Shown one piece after another: positions 1-9,838 of a stretch of DNA of 64,000 bases. Position 1 is the first letter of the stretch. The number at the start of each line of letters is the position of its first letter. Both the position numbers and the translations under genes were made by a program. Below the pieces are notes generated by a model, which did not search any database, was not told the DNA's origin, and was given only the letters and a program-made list of their open reading frames with translations. Source of the DNA: Streptosporangium becharense (lineage in GTDB: Bacteria; Actinomycetota; Actinomycetes; Streptosporangiales; Streptosporangiaceae); assembly GCF_014204985.1 (NCBI RefSeq), contig NZ_JACHMP010000001.1, forward strand, positions 3,472,001-3,536,000. Direction: 5' to 3'.

Positions 1-1
1 G

Positions 2-322
2 ACGGGTGAGAACCTGACGATCACCGTGCCGGTCACCTTCACCGAGGCAGCGCTGGGCGCCGAGATCAAGGTGCCGATCCTGAAGGGCATGCCGGTCACG
101 CTGCGCATCCCGGAGGGCACCCCGAACGGCCGCACCTTCCGGGTGCGGGGCCGGGGCGTGCCCCGCAAGGACGGCACCAAGGGCGACCTGCTCGCCACGG
201 TCGAGGTCCTGGTGCCGCAGCACCTGGAGGACAAGGCAAGGGGTGCCCTGGAGGAGTTCCGCGACGCCACCTCGGGTGCCGACCCGCGGGCAGAACTCAT
301 CCAACAGGCCAGAAGCGAGTAG
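2..322 (+). CDS. dnaJ: DnaJ co-chaperone, C-terminal part (5' end outside window)
   Basis: The reading frame is open from base 2, so this is the 3' end of a gene that begins outside the window. The visible 106 residues hold the second substrate-binding beta-domain of type I DnaJ: a TFTEAALGAEIKVP stretch, then the GRTFRVRGRGVP loop and a DLLATVEVLVP strand. DnaJ delivers unfolded substrates to DnaK and stimulates its ATPase. The J-domain and zinc-finger region are not visible. It is followed after 2 bp by hspR, the arrangement known from actinobacterial dnaK-grpE-dnaJ-hspR operons. The identity is firm; only the length is unknown. Confidence 0.93.
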   Translation, partial: TGENLTITVPVTFTEAALGAEIKVPILKGMPVTLRIPEGTPNGRTFRVRGRGVPRKDGTKGDLLATVEVLVPQHLEDKARGALEEFRDATSGADPRAELIQQARSE

Positions 323-324
323 CG

Positions 325-672
325 ATGGACGTCAACTACTTCGATCTGTCGGACGACACTCCCGTCTACGTCATTTCGGTAGCCGCCCAGCTGTCGGGTC
401 TGCACCCGCAGACCCTGCGGCAGTACGACCGTCTCGGCCTGGTCAGTCCAGGCCGGTCGGCCGGCCGCGGCCGCCTGTACTCCACCCGCGACATCGTGAT
501 GCTCCGCGAGGTCCAGCGGCTCTCCCAGGAGGAGGGCATCAACCTCGCGGGCATCAAGCGGATCCTGACCCTGGAGAACGAGGCCCTGCGCCTGCGGGAC
601 GAGAACGAACGCCTGCGCGCGGAGATGAGCATGATCCGGGCACTGATCCAGTACCAGCTGCCGCCCGCCTGA
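325..672 (+). CDS. hspR: HspR, MerR-family heat-shock repressor
   Basis: A 115-residue MerR-type regulator. Residues 14-85 form the winged-helix DNA-binding domain (PVYVISVAAQLSGLHPQTLRQYDRLGLVSP, then a GRGRLYS wing). Residues 85-110 are a leucine-zipper-like coiled coil (LENEALRLRDENERLRAEMS). It lies 2 bp after dnaJ and upstream of clpB, the expected operon position. In Streptomyces and Mycobacterium HspR represses the dnaK operon and clpB through HAIR inverted repeats, with DnaK as co-repressor. I found no clear HAIR site between this gene and clpB. The ATG start has little room for its own ribosome binding site, which suggests coupling to dnaJ. Confidence 0.95.
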   Translation: MDVNYFDLSDDTPVYVISVAAQLSGLHPQTLRQYDRLGLVSPGRSAGRGRLYSTRDIVMLREVQRLSQEEGINLAGIKRILTLENEALRLRDENERLRAEMSMIRALIQYQLPPA

Positions 673-887
673 CTCCACGAGACACCGCAGGGTGTTCGTC
701 GCGAGGAAGCGCTGATGACCGGAGTGAGGGGAGTCCTCGTCCGGTACGCGCCGCCGACCGGACCAAGGAACGCGGGAGTCCCGCGAAGGAGCCGGGCCAC
801 AGCACCGGAGCCGCGACACGCGGCGTCGCCATCCGGCACGGTTCCCGGCCGTAAGCGGCGTCGCCATCGAACTCGAGTGAGGCAAGC
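673..887 (+). promoter_or_regulatory. clpB upstream region with duplicated 14-mer and short palindrome
   Basis: This 215-bp gap separates hspR from clpB and must carry any clpB promoter. It contains an exact 14-bp direct repeat, GCGGCGTCGCCATC, at 820-833 and 855-868 (35-bp period), and a perfect hairpin-type palindrome CGCGGGAGTCCCGCG at 771-785. The clpB ribosome binding site is weak (GTGAGGCAAGC before ATG). No HspR HAIR consensus (CTTGAGT-N7-ACTCAAG) is visible, so regulation by HspR is not supported by sequence here. The role of the repeats is unknown. Confidence 0.4.
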
Positions 888-3470
<2,583 letters not shown>

Positions 3471-3504
3471 CCACCATTGGGTTAAGCGGACCCCTGATCA
3501 AGAC

Positions 3505-3552
3505 CCCCCTGTTACGTTCGGCATTCGTCGGATCACCGAACGCAACAGGGGG
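3505..3552 (+). promoter_or_regulatory. Long stem-loop covering the ribosome binding site of the next gene
   Basis: Arm 3505-3521 (CCCCCTGTTACGTTCGG) pairs with arm 3536-3552 (CCGAACGCAACAGGGGG), with a single mismatch over 17 positions and a 14-nt loop. The right arm contains the purine-rich AGGGGGA that serves as Shine-Dalgarno for the ATG at 3559. In an mRNA starting upstream of 3505 the stem would hide the ribosome binding site. It could instead act as a clpB terminator, but no T-run follows. The structure is seen; the function is inferred. Confidence 0.6.
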
Positions 3553-3558
3553 ACGTGC

Positions 3559-4485
3559 ATGTCCAACACATCACGGAACATCCGGGGGCTCCTCGCCGTG
3601 GCGGCGCTCACGGTCGGCGCGAACTGGACGATGATCGCTCCGGCTTCGGCGGAGGCCGCGCTCTGCGGAGGGCGTGGCACCCTGGAGACGCTCCAGCGGC
3701 CCGGGACCGCGGCGTCGTTCTGCGAGGAGATCGAGGACGTCAGGGTCGCCGCGGTCGCCGGGGGGACGAGCGCCGCGCACGAGGACGAGGTGTCGGCCGT
3801 CGTCGACCGGCTCGCGCGGATCGCGGGCCTGCCCGGCCTCTCCCGGGCCTCCGCGGTGGTCAGCTTCGCCGACGCGGGGGGCGTCGCCGCGGGCCTCGGC
3901 TGCCACGCTCTGCCCTTCGGGCTGTCGGACCTGCCCGAAGGTTCCGTGGAGACCCTCACGCACCCGTTCCCGGACGCCGCGGCGGAGGAGGCCATGCGCG
4001 CCACCGGCGACCGGTGGCCGGGCACCCTGGCCGACACGCCGGAGCTGCCCGGCGCGGCCGGCGGGCCGCAGGACGGTCCGGACGACGGCCCGAGCTGGAT
4101 GCGGCCGATGCTCCAGGCGTCTCCGGACCCGGCTGATTCGACCGGCGGCGCGGAAGGAACGGACGGCGCGGACGGCACACCGTCCGGTGACGTGACGCCG
4201 CCGCTGTCCCGCACGGAGTCGGAGTCGTCCGCCCCGGGTGGCCTGTCCGGCACGGACCTGCCCGAAGTGAGGACGCCGGACGCGAGCCTGCCCGAGACCG
4301 GCCCGTCCGCGACGGACCGGCTCCCCGCCGTGCGGCCTCCGGCGGACCTGCCGGCCGCCGTCCGGCCGCAGAGCCCGGCCCTGCCCCAGGGGCCCGCCAC
4401 CGGCGGCGCGCCTGCGCAGGAGGCGCTGAACGTCGGCGACCTCTCCGTGTCGGGCTCGGCCCTGCCGGGCGGCGGGCGGCACTGA
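3559..4485 (+). CDS. Secreted protein of unknown function with Pro/Ser/Asp-rich tail
   Basis: 308 residues. An N-terminal signal peptide is clear: RNIRGLLAVAALTVGANWTMIAPASAEA, with AxA-type cleavage near residue 31. Residues about 35-150 form a compact domain with Cys residues (LCGGRGTLETLQ, ASFCEEIEDVRV, GLGCHALPFGL). From about 160 on the chain is low-complexity, rich in Pro, Ser, Thr, Gly and Asp, as in cell-wall or surface proteins. No sortase motif or second membrane helix is visible. The ATG follows a strong AGGGGGA site that is buried in a stem-loop. A terminator hairpin lies just downstream, so the gene looks monocistronic. I do not recognise the family. Confidence 0.75.
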   Translation: MSNTSRNIRGLLAVAALTVGANWTMIAPASAEAALCGGRGTLETLQRPGTAASFCEEIEDVRVAAVAGGTSAAHEDEVSAVVDRLARIAGLPGLSRASAVVSFADAGGVAAGLGCHALPFGLSDLPEGSVETLTHPFPDAAAEEAMRATGDRWPGTLADTPELPGAAGGPQDGPDDGPSWMRPMLQASPDPADSTGGAEGTDGADGTPSGDVTPPLSRTESESSAPGGLSGTDLPEVRTPDASLPETGPSATDRLPAVRPPADLPAAVRPQSPALPQGPATGGAPAQEALNVGDLSVSGSALPGGGRH

Positions 4486-4506
4486 CCTCCGTCCGCCGGA
4501 CGATGA

Positions 4507-4540
4507 CGAGGGCCGTGATCCGGGGGGATCACGGCCCTCG
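4507..4540 (+). terminator. Terminator hairpin after the secreted protein gene
   Basis: A perfect 15-bp inverted repeat, CGAGGGCCGTGATCC / GGATCACGGCCCTCG, with a GGGG loop, 22 bp after the stop codon. No T-run follows, which is usual for actinobacterial terminators. It may also serve the converging gene that ends at 4733. Confidence 0.75.
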
Positions 4541-4559
4541 CCCATGGCCGGACCGCCCC

Positions 4560-4760
4560 GGCACGGACGCCGACCCGAGACGGCGGTGAAACCACCCCCG
4601 GCACAGACACCGATCCGGGACGCCCGGCGAGGCCACCTCCGGCACGGATGTCAGCGCGAGGCACCCGGCGAAGCCACCCACAGCACAGACGTCACCCCGA
4701 GGCACCCGGCGAAACCGTCTCCGGCACGGACGTCAGTGCGAGGCGTCCAGCAGAGCGTCG
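4560..4760. repeat. Degenerate 41-bp tandem repeat running into a stop codon
   Basis: Copies of a motif starting GGCACRGAYG are found at 4560, 4600, 4641, about 4682 and 4723, a period of 40-41 bp, each followed by a CGAGGC-ACCCGGCGAARCC type segment. The last copy overlaps the stop codon and final codons of the minus-strand gene at 4733. Copies differ by roughly 15-25 percent. The same kind of array is found at other gene ends in this window. Confidence 0.7.
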
Positions 4761-5272
4761 ATCTCGTCCTCCGGCAGACCCAGGTCGACGCGGATGCGAT
4801 AGCGGGTCCGCAGGAGAGCGGTGTACTCACCGCTGCCCCGCGGGGCCTGCTGGGCCCCCTCGGTGGCCCACCGGTGGGCCTCGTCGAGGTCGCCGTACGC
4901 GACGAGGGTCTCGGCGACGGTGAGCGCGGTGGCGGCGTTGACCTCGTCGTCGGCGCGGACCGTCTCGATCACCTCCCGCGCCTCGTCGGGCCGTTCGAGC
5001 TCGAAGAGGGTGTCGGCGATACCGGCCCGGGGGTCGACGCCGACCTCGCCACCGTCGTCGACCGCCCGCTGGAAGCAGTCGAGGGCATGGGCGGGCTGCC
5101 CGGCCTGCCGCCACTCCTCGGCGGCGAGGACGAGGATCGCCGCCCGTGATATGTCGCCGGACGCATACGCCTCCGCCAGGGCTTCCAGCCGCCGGGCCAG
5201 GTTCTCGTGATCGTCGGCCAGAAGTGCCTGCTCAAGCAATCGATCAAGTTGCTCACGTGTCACATGCGCCAC
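4733..5272 (-). CDS. TPR-like cytosolic protein
   Basis: About 179 residues from a GTG at 5272 (VAHVTREQLDRLLEQALL). The body is a run of paired helices, with small/large residue patterns of tetratricopeptide repeats: LARRLEALAEAYASGD, ILVLAAEEWRQAGQPAHALDCFQRAV, GIADTLFELERPDEAREVIETV, ALTVAETLVAYGDLDEAHRWATEG. Such proteins are scaffolds for protein contacts; no catalytic motif is visible. A longer frame to 5356 exists, but its extra N-terminus is basic and non-helical, so I prefer 5272. There is no clear Shine-Dalgarno sequence and translation may be leaderless. The specific partner is unknown. Confidence 0.75.
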   Translation of the reverse strand: MAHVTREQLDRLLEQALLADDHENLARRLEALAEAYASGDISRAAILVLAAEEWRQAGQPAHALDCFQRAVDDGGEVGVDPRAGIADTLFELERPDEAREVIETVRADDEVNAATALTVAETLVAYGDLDEAHRWATEGAQQAPRGSGEYTALLRTRYRIRVDLGLPEDEIDALLDASH

Positions 5273-5435
5273 ATCGCGAGAGTACCGAGCGGCGCTCGAC
5301 TTCGTATGCCCAACGGCAGGTATTGGTCGAACGACCTTGAGTAAACGAACTGTCACGGTGCGCGTGTTCCTCCAGTAAAACGGGCATATGGCGGGGGACT
5401 CCTGCTAGTGGAGTGCATCGTCGGGAGGAGCTGCG

Positions 5436-6026
5436 ATGGAGATGTCCAAGCAGACGGCCTTCGCGTTGACGCTCCTGGTGGCCCTCTCCGTCGTCGTCCC
5501 CGGTTCGGCGGGATACCTGTCGGCGAAGATGGACGCCATCGAGCGCGCACACCGCGAGCTCCTGTCGCTGGAGAACCGCCTACGCCGGGAGAGGCTCGCC
5601 GCGCAGGCCGAGGAGGCGGAACGGGGCCGCCGGGACCGGCAGGTCGTCGCGTCGGCCCGTGCTCCCCGTGACTCCTCGCCCGGAGCCCGCGAGGAGCGGA
5701 AGGCCGGGGAGGAGGAGTCCGGTCCGCCCGCGTTCGTGCCCACGGAGCTCGATCCCGCGGAACGGCGCGAGGCGCGGCGGCGCGAGCAACGACGGCGCGA
5801 GGCCGAGCTCGCCGAGCGGGCCGCCCGCGAGGAGCGGCGCTGGGCCGAGCTCGAACTCGGCCACCTCTACCCGGGGCACCTGCCGGAGGATCTCACCGCC
5901 GCCCGGGACGTGTACGGCGAGATCGTCGTCCCCGAGCCCGACACGATCGGCAGCGGCCGGGTGCCCGTGCGCTCCGGGGACCCCGACCTTCCCGAGCACC
6001 CTCAGGCCGAGGCGCCGACCAACTGA
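5436..6026 (+). CDS. Membrane-anchored or secreted coiled-coil protein
   Basis: 196 residues from the ATG at 5436, preceded by GGGAGGAGCTGCG. One N-terminal hydrophobic segment (FALTLLVALSVVVPGSAGYL, residues 8-27) is a signal anchor or signal peptide. The following 120 residues are extremely rich in Arg, Glu and Ala (MDAIERAHRELLSLENRLRRERLAAQAEEAERGRRDRQ; RREARRREQRRREAELAERAAREERRWAELELG) and should form a long charged coiled coil. The tail is Pro/Asp-rich. There is no recognisable enzyme domain. Its last 25 bp overlap, antisense, the 3' end of the TetR gene. A structural or scaffold role is only a guess. Confidence 0.7.
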   Translation: MEMSKQTAFALTLLVALSVVVPGSAGYLSAKMDAIERAHRELLSLENRLRRERLAAQAEEAERGRRDRQVVASARAPRDSSPGAREERKAGEEESGPPAFVPTELDPAERREARRREQRRREAELAERAAREERRWAELELGHLYPGHLPEDLTAARDVYGEIVVPEPDTIGSGRVPVRSGDPDLPEHPQAEAPTN

Positions 6027-6640
6027 CGGCTCAGATAGCCGCGGATCAGCCGCTTGGCCTCGCTCACGATCTCCGGTGCGCCGTTCGGATCGCGGCGGAA
6101 GGCCAGCTTCAGCACCGCGTCCCCGGCCTCCACCGCTATCAGGACGGCCAGGTCGAGATCCTCACTGTCGGTGAAGCCGTACTCCTGGAGCAGAAGGCCG
6201 CGCAGCCGCCCGGCGATCACCGCGTGGTTGTCGGAGACCGCGTCGAGCAGGTTGAGGTCGACCACGTCACCGAAGTGCATGGACCGGAAACCGGGGACGG
6301 TCCGGTGCATCTCCACGTACTCGTCGATGATCGCGTCGACCGCGTCCCACCAGCCTCCGTACTCCTCCGATATGAAGCGCCTGCCGATGCGGGAGACGAA
6401 CTCCTCCACGTGGCGGCGGGTGACCGCCTGGGCGATGGCACGCTTGTCGGGGAAGAACTGGTAGATCGAGCCGATCGCGACTCCGGCGCGCTCGGCGATG
6501 CGGGTGGTGGACAGCGCGTCGTAACCGACTTCGTCCAGCAGGTCGGCACACGCGTCGAGCATCCTCTCGACACGGCGGGCGCTCCGTCGCTGGGTGGGCC
6601 GGCGCCGCAGCGGAGTTTCACCGGACTCCTCGGCAGGCAT
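6002..6640 (-). CDS. TetR-family transcriptional regulator
   Basis: 212 residues from ATG 6640; a GTG two codons upstream (6646) is also possible. Residues 15-65 carry a TetR helix-turn-helix: RVERMLDACADLLDEVGYDALSTTRIAERAGVAIGSIYQFFPDKRAIAQAV. The remaining all-alpha domain would bind a ligand. It lies 37 bp downstream of the hydrolase-SDR gene on the same strand, so the two are probably cotranscribed. A perfect ACAGAAT-N3-ATTCTGT palindrome in the promoter region of that operon (8487-8503) is the obvious candidate operator. Repression of a lipid or alcohol catabolic gene is inferred from the neighbour, not from the protein itself. Confidence 0.88.
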   Translation of the reverse strand: MPAEESGETPLRRRPTQRRSARRVERMLDACADLLDEVGYDALSTTRIAERAGVAIGSIYQFFPDKRAIAQAVTRRHVEEFVSRIGRRFISEEYGGWWDAVDAIIDEYVEMHRTVPGFRSMHFGDVVDLNLLDAVSDNHAVIAGRLRGLLLQEYGFTDSEDLDLAVLIAVEAGDAVLKLAFRRDPNGAPEIVSEAKRLIRGYLSRQLVGASA

Positions 6641-6677
6641 CGTCACCCGTCCATCTTGCCCGCCCGGCCCGTCCGGG

Positions 6678-8447
6678 TCAGCGCTTATCGGCCAATCCCG
6701 AGATTTCCCGGCCGCCGGTGAGCCGCGCCAGACGGCGCAGGAGCGCCGGGGAGATCCGCGAGAGCGCGTAGCCGGCCTTGCCCTCCGCGTTGATCGCGAC
6801 GGTGGGCAGGTCACGGTGGACGGCCCGCAGGATGTGCGCGGCGACCCGTTCGGGCGGGTAGCCGCGCCAGGCCAGCGCCTTCTCCGCGACCTCCTTCTCC
6901 CGTTCCCGGGACAGTCCCTCCGGGGCACCGGCGTAGGTGGCGTTGGCCGCGATCGCGGTGGAGACGAACCCCGGGCAGATCGCGGTGACCCCGATGCCCT
7001 CGCCGGCGAGCTCGGCGCGCAGGCAGTCGCTGAGCATCTTCACCGCCGCCTTGGCCGTGGAGTACGCGGGCAGCAGCCGGCTGGGGGCGAAGGCGGCGAG
7101 CGAGGCGATGTTCACGATGTGGCCGCCCTCGCCGCGCTCGACCATCTGGGCGGCGAACAGGCGGCAGCCGTGGATGACGCCCCAGAGGTTCACGTCCAGG
7201 GTCCGGCGCCAGTCGTCGACCGAGTGCGTGAGGAACGGGCCGGCCACCGCGATGCCCGCGTTGTTGACCACGATGTCGGGCACGCCGTACCGGTCCTTGA
7301 CGAGCCGGGCGAACTCCTCCATGGCCGCCGTGTCCGCGACGTCCACCCGGTGGGCGTGCGCCACCCCGCTGCCACCTCCGGCGGTACGGATGGCGACGAT
7401 GCCGTCGACGGTGCGGCGGGCGGCGTCCGGATCGATGTCCGCGCAGATCACCTCCGCCCCGTGCGCGGCGAAGGCGCGGGCGGTGGCCCGCCCGATCCCG
7501 CTGCCCGCACCGGTGACCACCACCAGCCGGTCGGCGTACGGCCCGTGCCCGCCCGTCCGGGCCCTGCGCAGTTCCCGGGAGGGCGGCGCGCCTTCGATGT
7601 GCCCGGCGAACTCGGCGATCATGCGGGCGACCGTCCGGGGGTGGCTGCGCTGCACCCAGTGGCCCGCGGGGATGCGCCGGTGCCAGAGTTCGGGCGCCCA
7701 GCGATGCGTCGAGGCCAGCAACGCGGAGGAGACGAACGGGTCCCGGGTGGCCTCGATGAGTTGTACGGGTGTCTCGGCGGTGCTCCCGGCGCCGGACGAG
7801 CCGGCCGGGCGGCGGCCGGTGAGCATGTTGGACCGGTAGAGGCCGAGGCCGTTCAGCGCGTCCTGAACGACCGTGTCGGCGGGGTGGCCGTCGCGGGGGG
7901 CGACCCCGTCGGCCGCCCGTACCAGCCGTTCCAGGCCGCGCGGCAGGATCAGGCGCAGGGCCGCCTCGGGAAGGACCGGGAGCTGGAAGGCAGCGATGTA
8001 CCAGGAGCGCATCAGCTGTCCGGCGACCTCACGCCCGGAGCCGTGCCGCAGGAAGTGGGCGGCCTGGTCCAGGTGGGGGCCGCCGAGCGAGGTGAAGGAG
8101 CGGATCCGCTCCTTGATCCCCGGCCGGCCGATCAGGTTCCATGACTGGATGGAGCCCCAGTCGTGCCCGACGAGGTGCACGCCCGGCTCGCCCACCGCGT
8201 CGAGGACCGCCGACATGTCGGCGGCCAGGCGGTCGTAGCCGTAGTCGCCGTCGCGGGGGGCACCGGAGCGGCCGGCGCCGCGGACGTCGTAGCGGACCAC
8301 GTGGAAACGGTCGTCCAGCAGGCCGGCCACCTCGTCCCAGACACGGTGGGTGTCGGGGTAGCCGTGGACCAGCAGGATCGTCGGGGCGGCGGGATCGCCC
8401 TGCTCGTACAGCGCCAGGCGGACGTCACCGGACTCGACCCATCGCAT
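6678..8447 (-). CDS. Fusion of alpha/beta hydrolase and short-chain dehydrogenase
   Basis: 589 residues. Residues 1-290 are an alpha/beta hydrolase of the epoxide-hydrolase/haloalkane-dehalogenase type: oxyanion HGYPDT, nucleophile elbow GHDWGS with Asp, and a late GHWVQRSHP histidine. Residues about 298-589 are a classical SDR: TGAGSGIG nucleotide-binding motif, NNAG, catalytic Ser in NIASLAAF, and YSTAK. Two-domain proteins of this kind are known in actinobacteria. A hydrolysis product (diol or alcohol) could be oxidised by the second domain, which is inference. The ATG at 8447 has GGAGG 5 bp upstream, better placed than the GTG at 8450. It is transcribed with the tetR gene 37 bp downstream. 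Confidence 0.9.
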   Translation of the reverse strand: MRWVESGDVRLALYEQGDPAAPTILLVHGYPDTHRVWDEVAGLLDDRFHVVRYDVRGAGRSGAPRDGDYGYDRLAADMSAVLDAVGEPGVHLVGHDWGSIQSWNLIGRPGIKERIRSFTSLGGPHLDQAAHFLRHGSGREVAGQLMRSWYIAAFQLPVLPEAALRLILPRGLERLVRAADGVAPRDGHPADTVVQDALNGLGLYRSNMLTGRRPAGSSGAGSTAETPVQLIEATRDPFVSSALLASTHRWAPELWHRRIPAGHWVQRSHPRTVARMIAEFAGHIEGAPPSRELRRARTGGHGPYADRLVVVTGAGSGIGRATARAFAAHGAEVICADIDPDAARRTVDGIVAIRTAGGGSGVAHAHRVDVADTAAMEEFARLVKDRYGVPDIVVNNAGIAVAGPFLTHSVDDWRRTLDVNLWGVIHGCRLFAAQMVERGEGGHIVNIASLAAFAPSRLLPAYSTAKAAVKMLSDCLRAELAGEGIGVTAICPGFVSTAIAANATYAGAPEGLSREREKEVAEKALAWRGYPPERVAAHILRAVHRDLPTVAINAEGKAGYALSRISPALLRRLARLTGGREISGLADKR

Positions 8448-8486
8448 CACGGCCTCCAGCCGAACGGAGATCCCGACAACAACCGT

Positions 8487-8503
8487 ACAGAATCACATTC
8501 TGT
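8487..8503. promoter_or_regulatory. Palindromic operator candidate for the TetR regulator
   Basis: A perfect inverted repeat, ACAGAAT-CAC-ATTCTGT (17 bp), about 40 bp upstream of the hydrolase-SDR start. On the minus strand it directly follows a CTGACA -35-like hexamer. Size, symmetry and position fit a TetR operator, and the regulator is encoded at the end of the same operon. Direct proof is lacking. Confidence 0.6.
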
Positions 8504-8604
8504 CAGCCGGTCTCGGTGAGCGGTTGCCCGGCTGCGGCCGGGCGGGGCGGCGGCCGCCCGGGGGCGGCGGCCAGGCGGTGAAGCGGCCGGGCGGCGGGGC
8601 GGGA

Positions 8605-9720
8605 TCAGCGGCCGGGGTCGGTGGGCTTGGCGGACAGGCCGGTGCAGCCGCGCAGGTCCTTCCAGCCGGCGATGGCCTGCTGCCTGCTCGTCCCGGTGAG
8701 CGGGATCGGCACCCCGCCCTGGATGGTGGCCGGGGTCCATTCGTCCTTGAGGACCTTGCGGCCGTCGATGGTCAGGGTGAGCACGCCGGTCTTCCCGGTC
8801 TCCGGGCCCCAGTTGTAGAAGACGAAGTTGCCCAGGCCGTAGTTGACGTAGCTGCTCTTGAGGTAACCGCCGCCGAGCAGGATGTGGGCGTGGCCGCCCA
8901 CGATGACGTCCGCGCCGGCGGCGACCAGCTTCGGCGCCAGGCCGCGCTGGGCCTCGTTCGGGCATTTCTGCAGCTCGGTGCCCCAGTGCAGGTGGACGAT
9001 GACGGTGTCGGAGTTCCTGCGTGCCCGGCGCACCTCCTGGATCAGCCTGGCCTCGTTCTTGGCCGAGGCGAGACCGCCCTTGTCACCGGCGGCCGTCCAC
9101 GCCTGGATGAACTCGGAGTCGAGCACCTGGGTGGCGCCGATGATGGAGATGCGGTTGCCGTTGACGGTCGTCCGCCACGGCTTGTACGCCTCGTCCTCGT
9201 TCGCACCCACGCCGACGACCGGGAACCTGGAACGTTCTATCGCGGCCAGGGAGTCGGCGAGGCCGCTCTGCATGTAGTCCATGCCGTGGTTGTTGGCCAT
9301 CGACGCGACGTCCACCCCGGCGGCCTTGAGCGCGGTCAGCGCGCTGGCCGGGGCACGGAAGGTGTACTGCTTGCCGGGGGCCGGGGTGCCGCCGGTGGTG
9401 ATCGCGGTCTCCAGGTTGATCATCGCGAGGTCGGAGCGCTTGAACACCTTGGCGATGGGGCCGAGCGCGGTCTTGGGGTCGGCGTTCAGCCTGGTCCGGA
9501 GCACGCCCTCGAAGTGCACGTCCCCCCCGAAGGAGATGGTGAACGGCCGGCGCTCGGGCGTCGCCTTGCGCGCGGGGGACGAGGATGTGGTGGGTTTCTC
9601 CGCGACGTCCGGCGGCGAGCCCGGGGCGGCCGACTCGGCCGGCGAGCAGGCCGCGGCGAACGCGGCTGAGACGATCATCGCGGTGGCGGCGGCGAGGCGG
9701 CGCGCAGTATACGTGTCCAT
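8605..9720 (-). CDS. CapA-family lipoprotein (metallophosphatase-like fold)
   Basis: About 371 residues from ATG 9720. The N-terminus (MDTYTARRLAAATAMIVSAAFAAAC) is a lipoprotein signal with lipobox FAAAC, followed by a Ser/Pro/Ala linker. The rest is a PGA_cap/CapA domain: ISFGGDVHFEGVL, MINLETAITTGG, DVASMANNHGMDYM, VIVHLHWGTELQKCPN, ADVIVGGHAHILLGGGYL and YVNYGLGNFVF. The family is related to metallophosphoesterases and is named after poly-gamma-glutamate capsule proteins. No capB or capC is nearby, so capsule synthesis is not supported. It would sit on the outer face of the membrane. It is divergent from the fur-catalase operon. Confidence 0.88.
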   Translation of the reverse strand: MDTYTARRLAAATAMIVSAAFAAACSPAESAAPGSPPDVAEKPTTSSSPARKATPERRPFTISFGGDVHFEGVLRTRLNADPKTALGPIAKVFKRSDLAMINLETAITTGGTPAPGKQYTFRAPASALTALKAAGVDVASMANNHGMDYMQSGLADSLAAIERSRFPVVGVGANEDEAYKPWRTTVNGNRISIIGATQVLDSEFIQAWTAAGDKGGLASAKNEARLIQEVRRARRNSDTVIVHLHWGTELQKCPNEAQRGLAPKLVAAGADVIVGGHAHILLGGGYLKSSYVNYGLGNFVFYNWGPETGKTGVLTLTIDGRKVLKDEWTPATIQGGVPIPLTGTSRQQAIAGWKDLRGCTGLSAKPTDPGR

Positions 9721-9792
9721 CGGTATCTGAGGATGCCATCCCGGCGGCGTCCGGTGGGACAACTCGCCCCATCGGATTGCACTTCGCCAAAT

Positions 9793-9821
9793 TTGAATCA
9801 GTCATATAGTTGAATCAGTCA
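9793..9821 (+). promoter_or_regulatory. Direct repeat in the fur-catalase promoter
   Basis: The 12-mer TTGAATCAGTCA is found twice, at 9793-9804 and 9810-9821 (17-bp period), immediately upstream of the Fur-family gene. The second copy supplies a TTGAAT -35-like hexamer, 15 bp before CATAAC. The AT-rich repeat is a plausible binding site for the adjacent regulator (autoregulation), as described for FurA/CatR-type proteins in actinobacteria. Confidence 0.6.
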
Positions 9822-9838
9822 GATTTGCCGCATAACGT

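Noticed and set aside
5336-5356. CTTGAGT half of an HspR HAIR site
   Set aside because: Right half (ACTCAAG after 7 bp) does not match, and the adjacent genes are not heat-shock genes.
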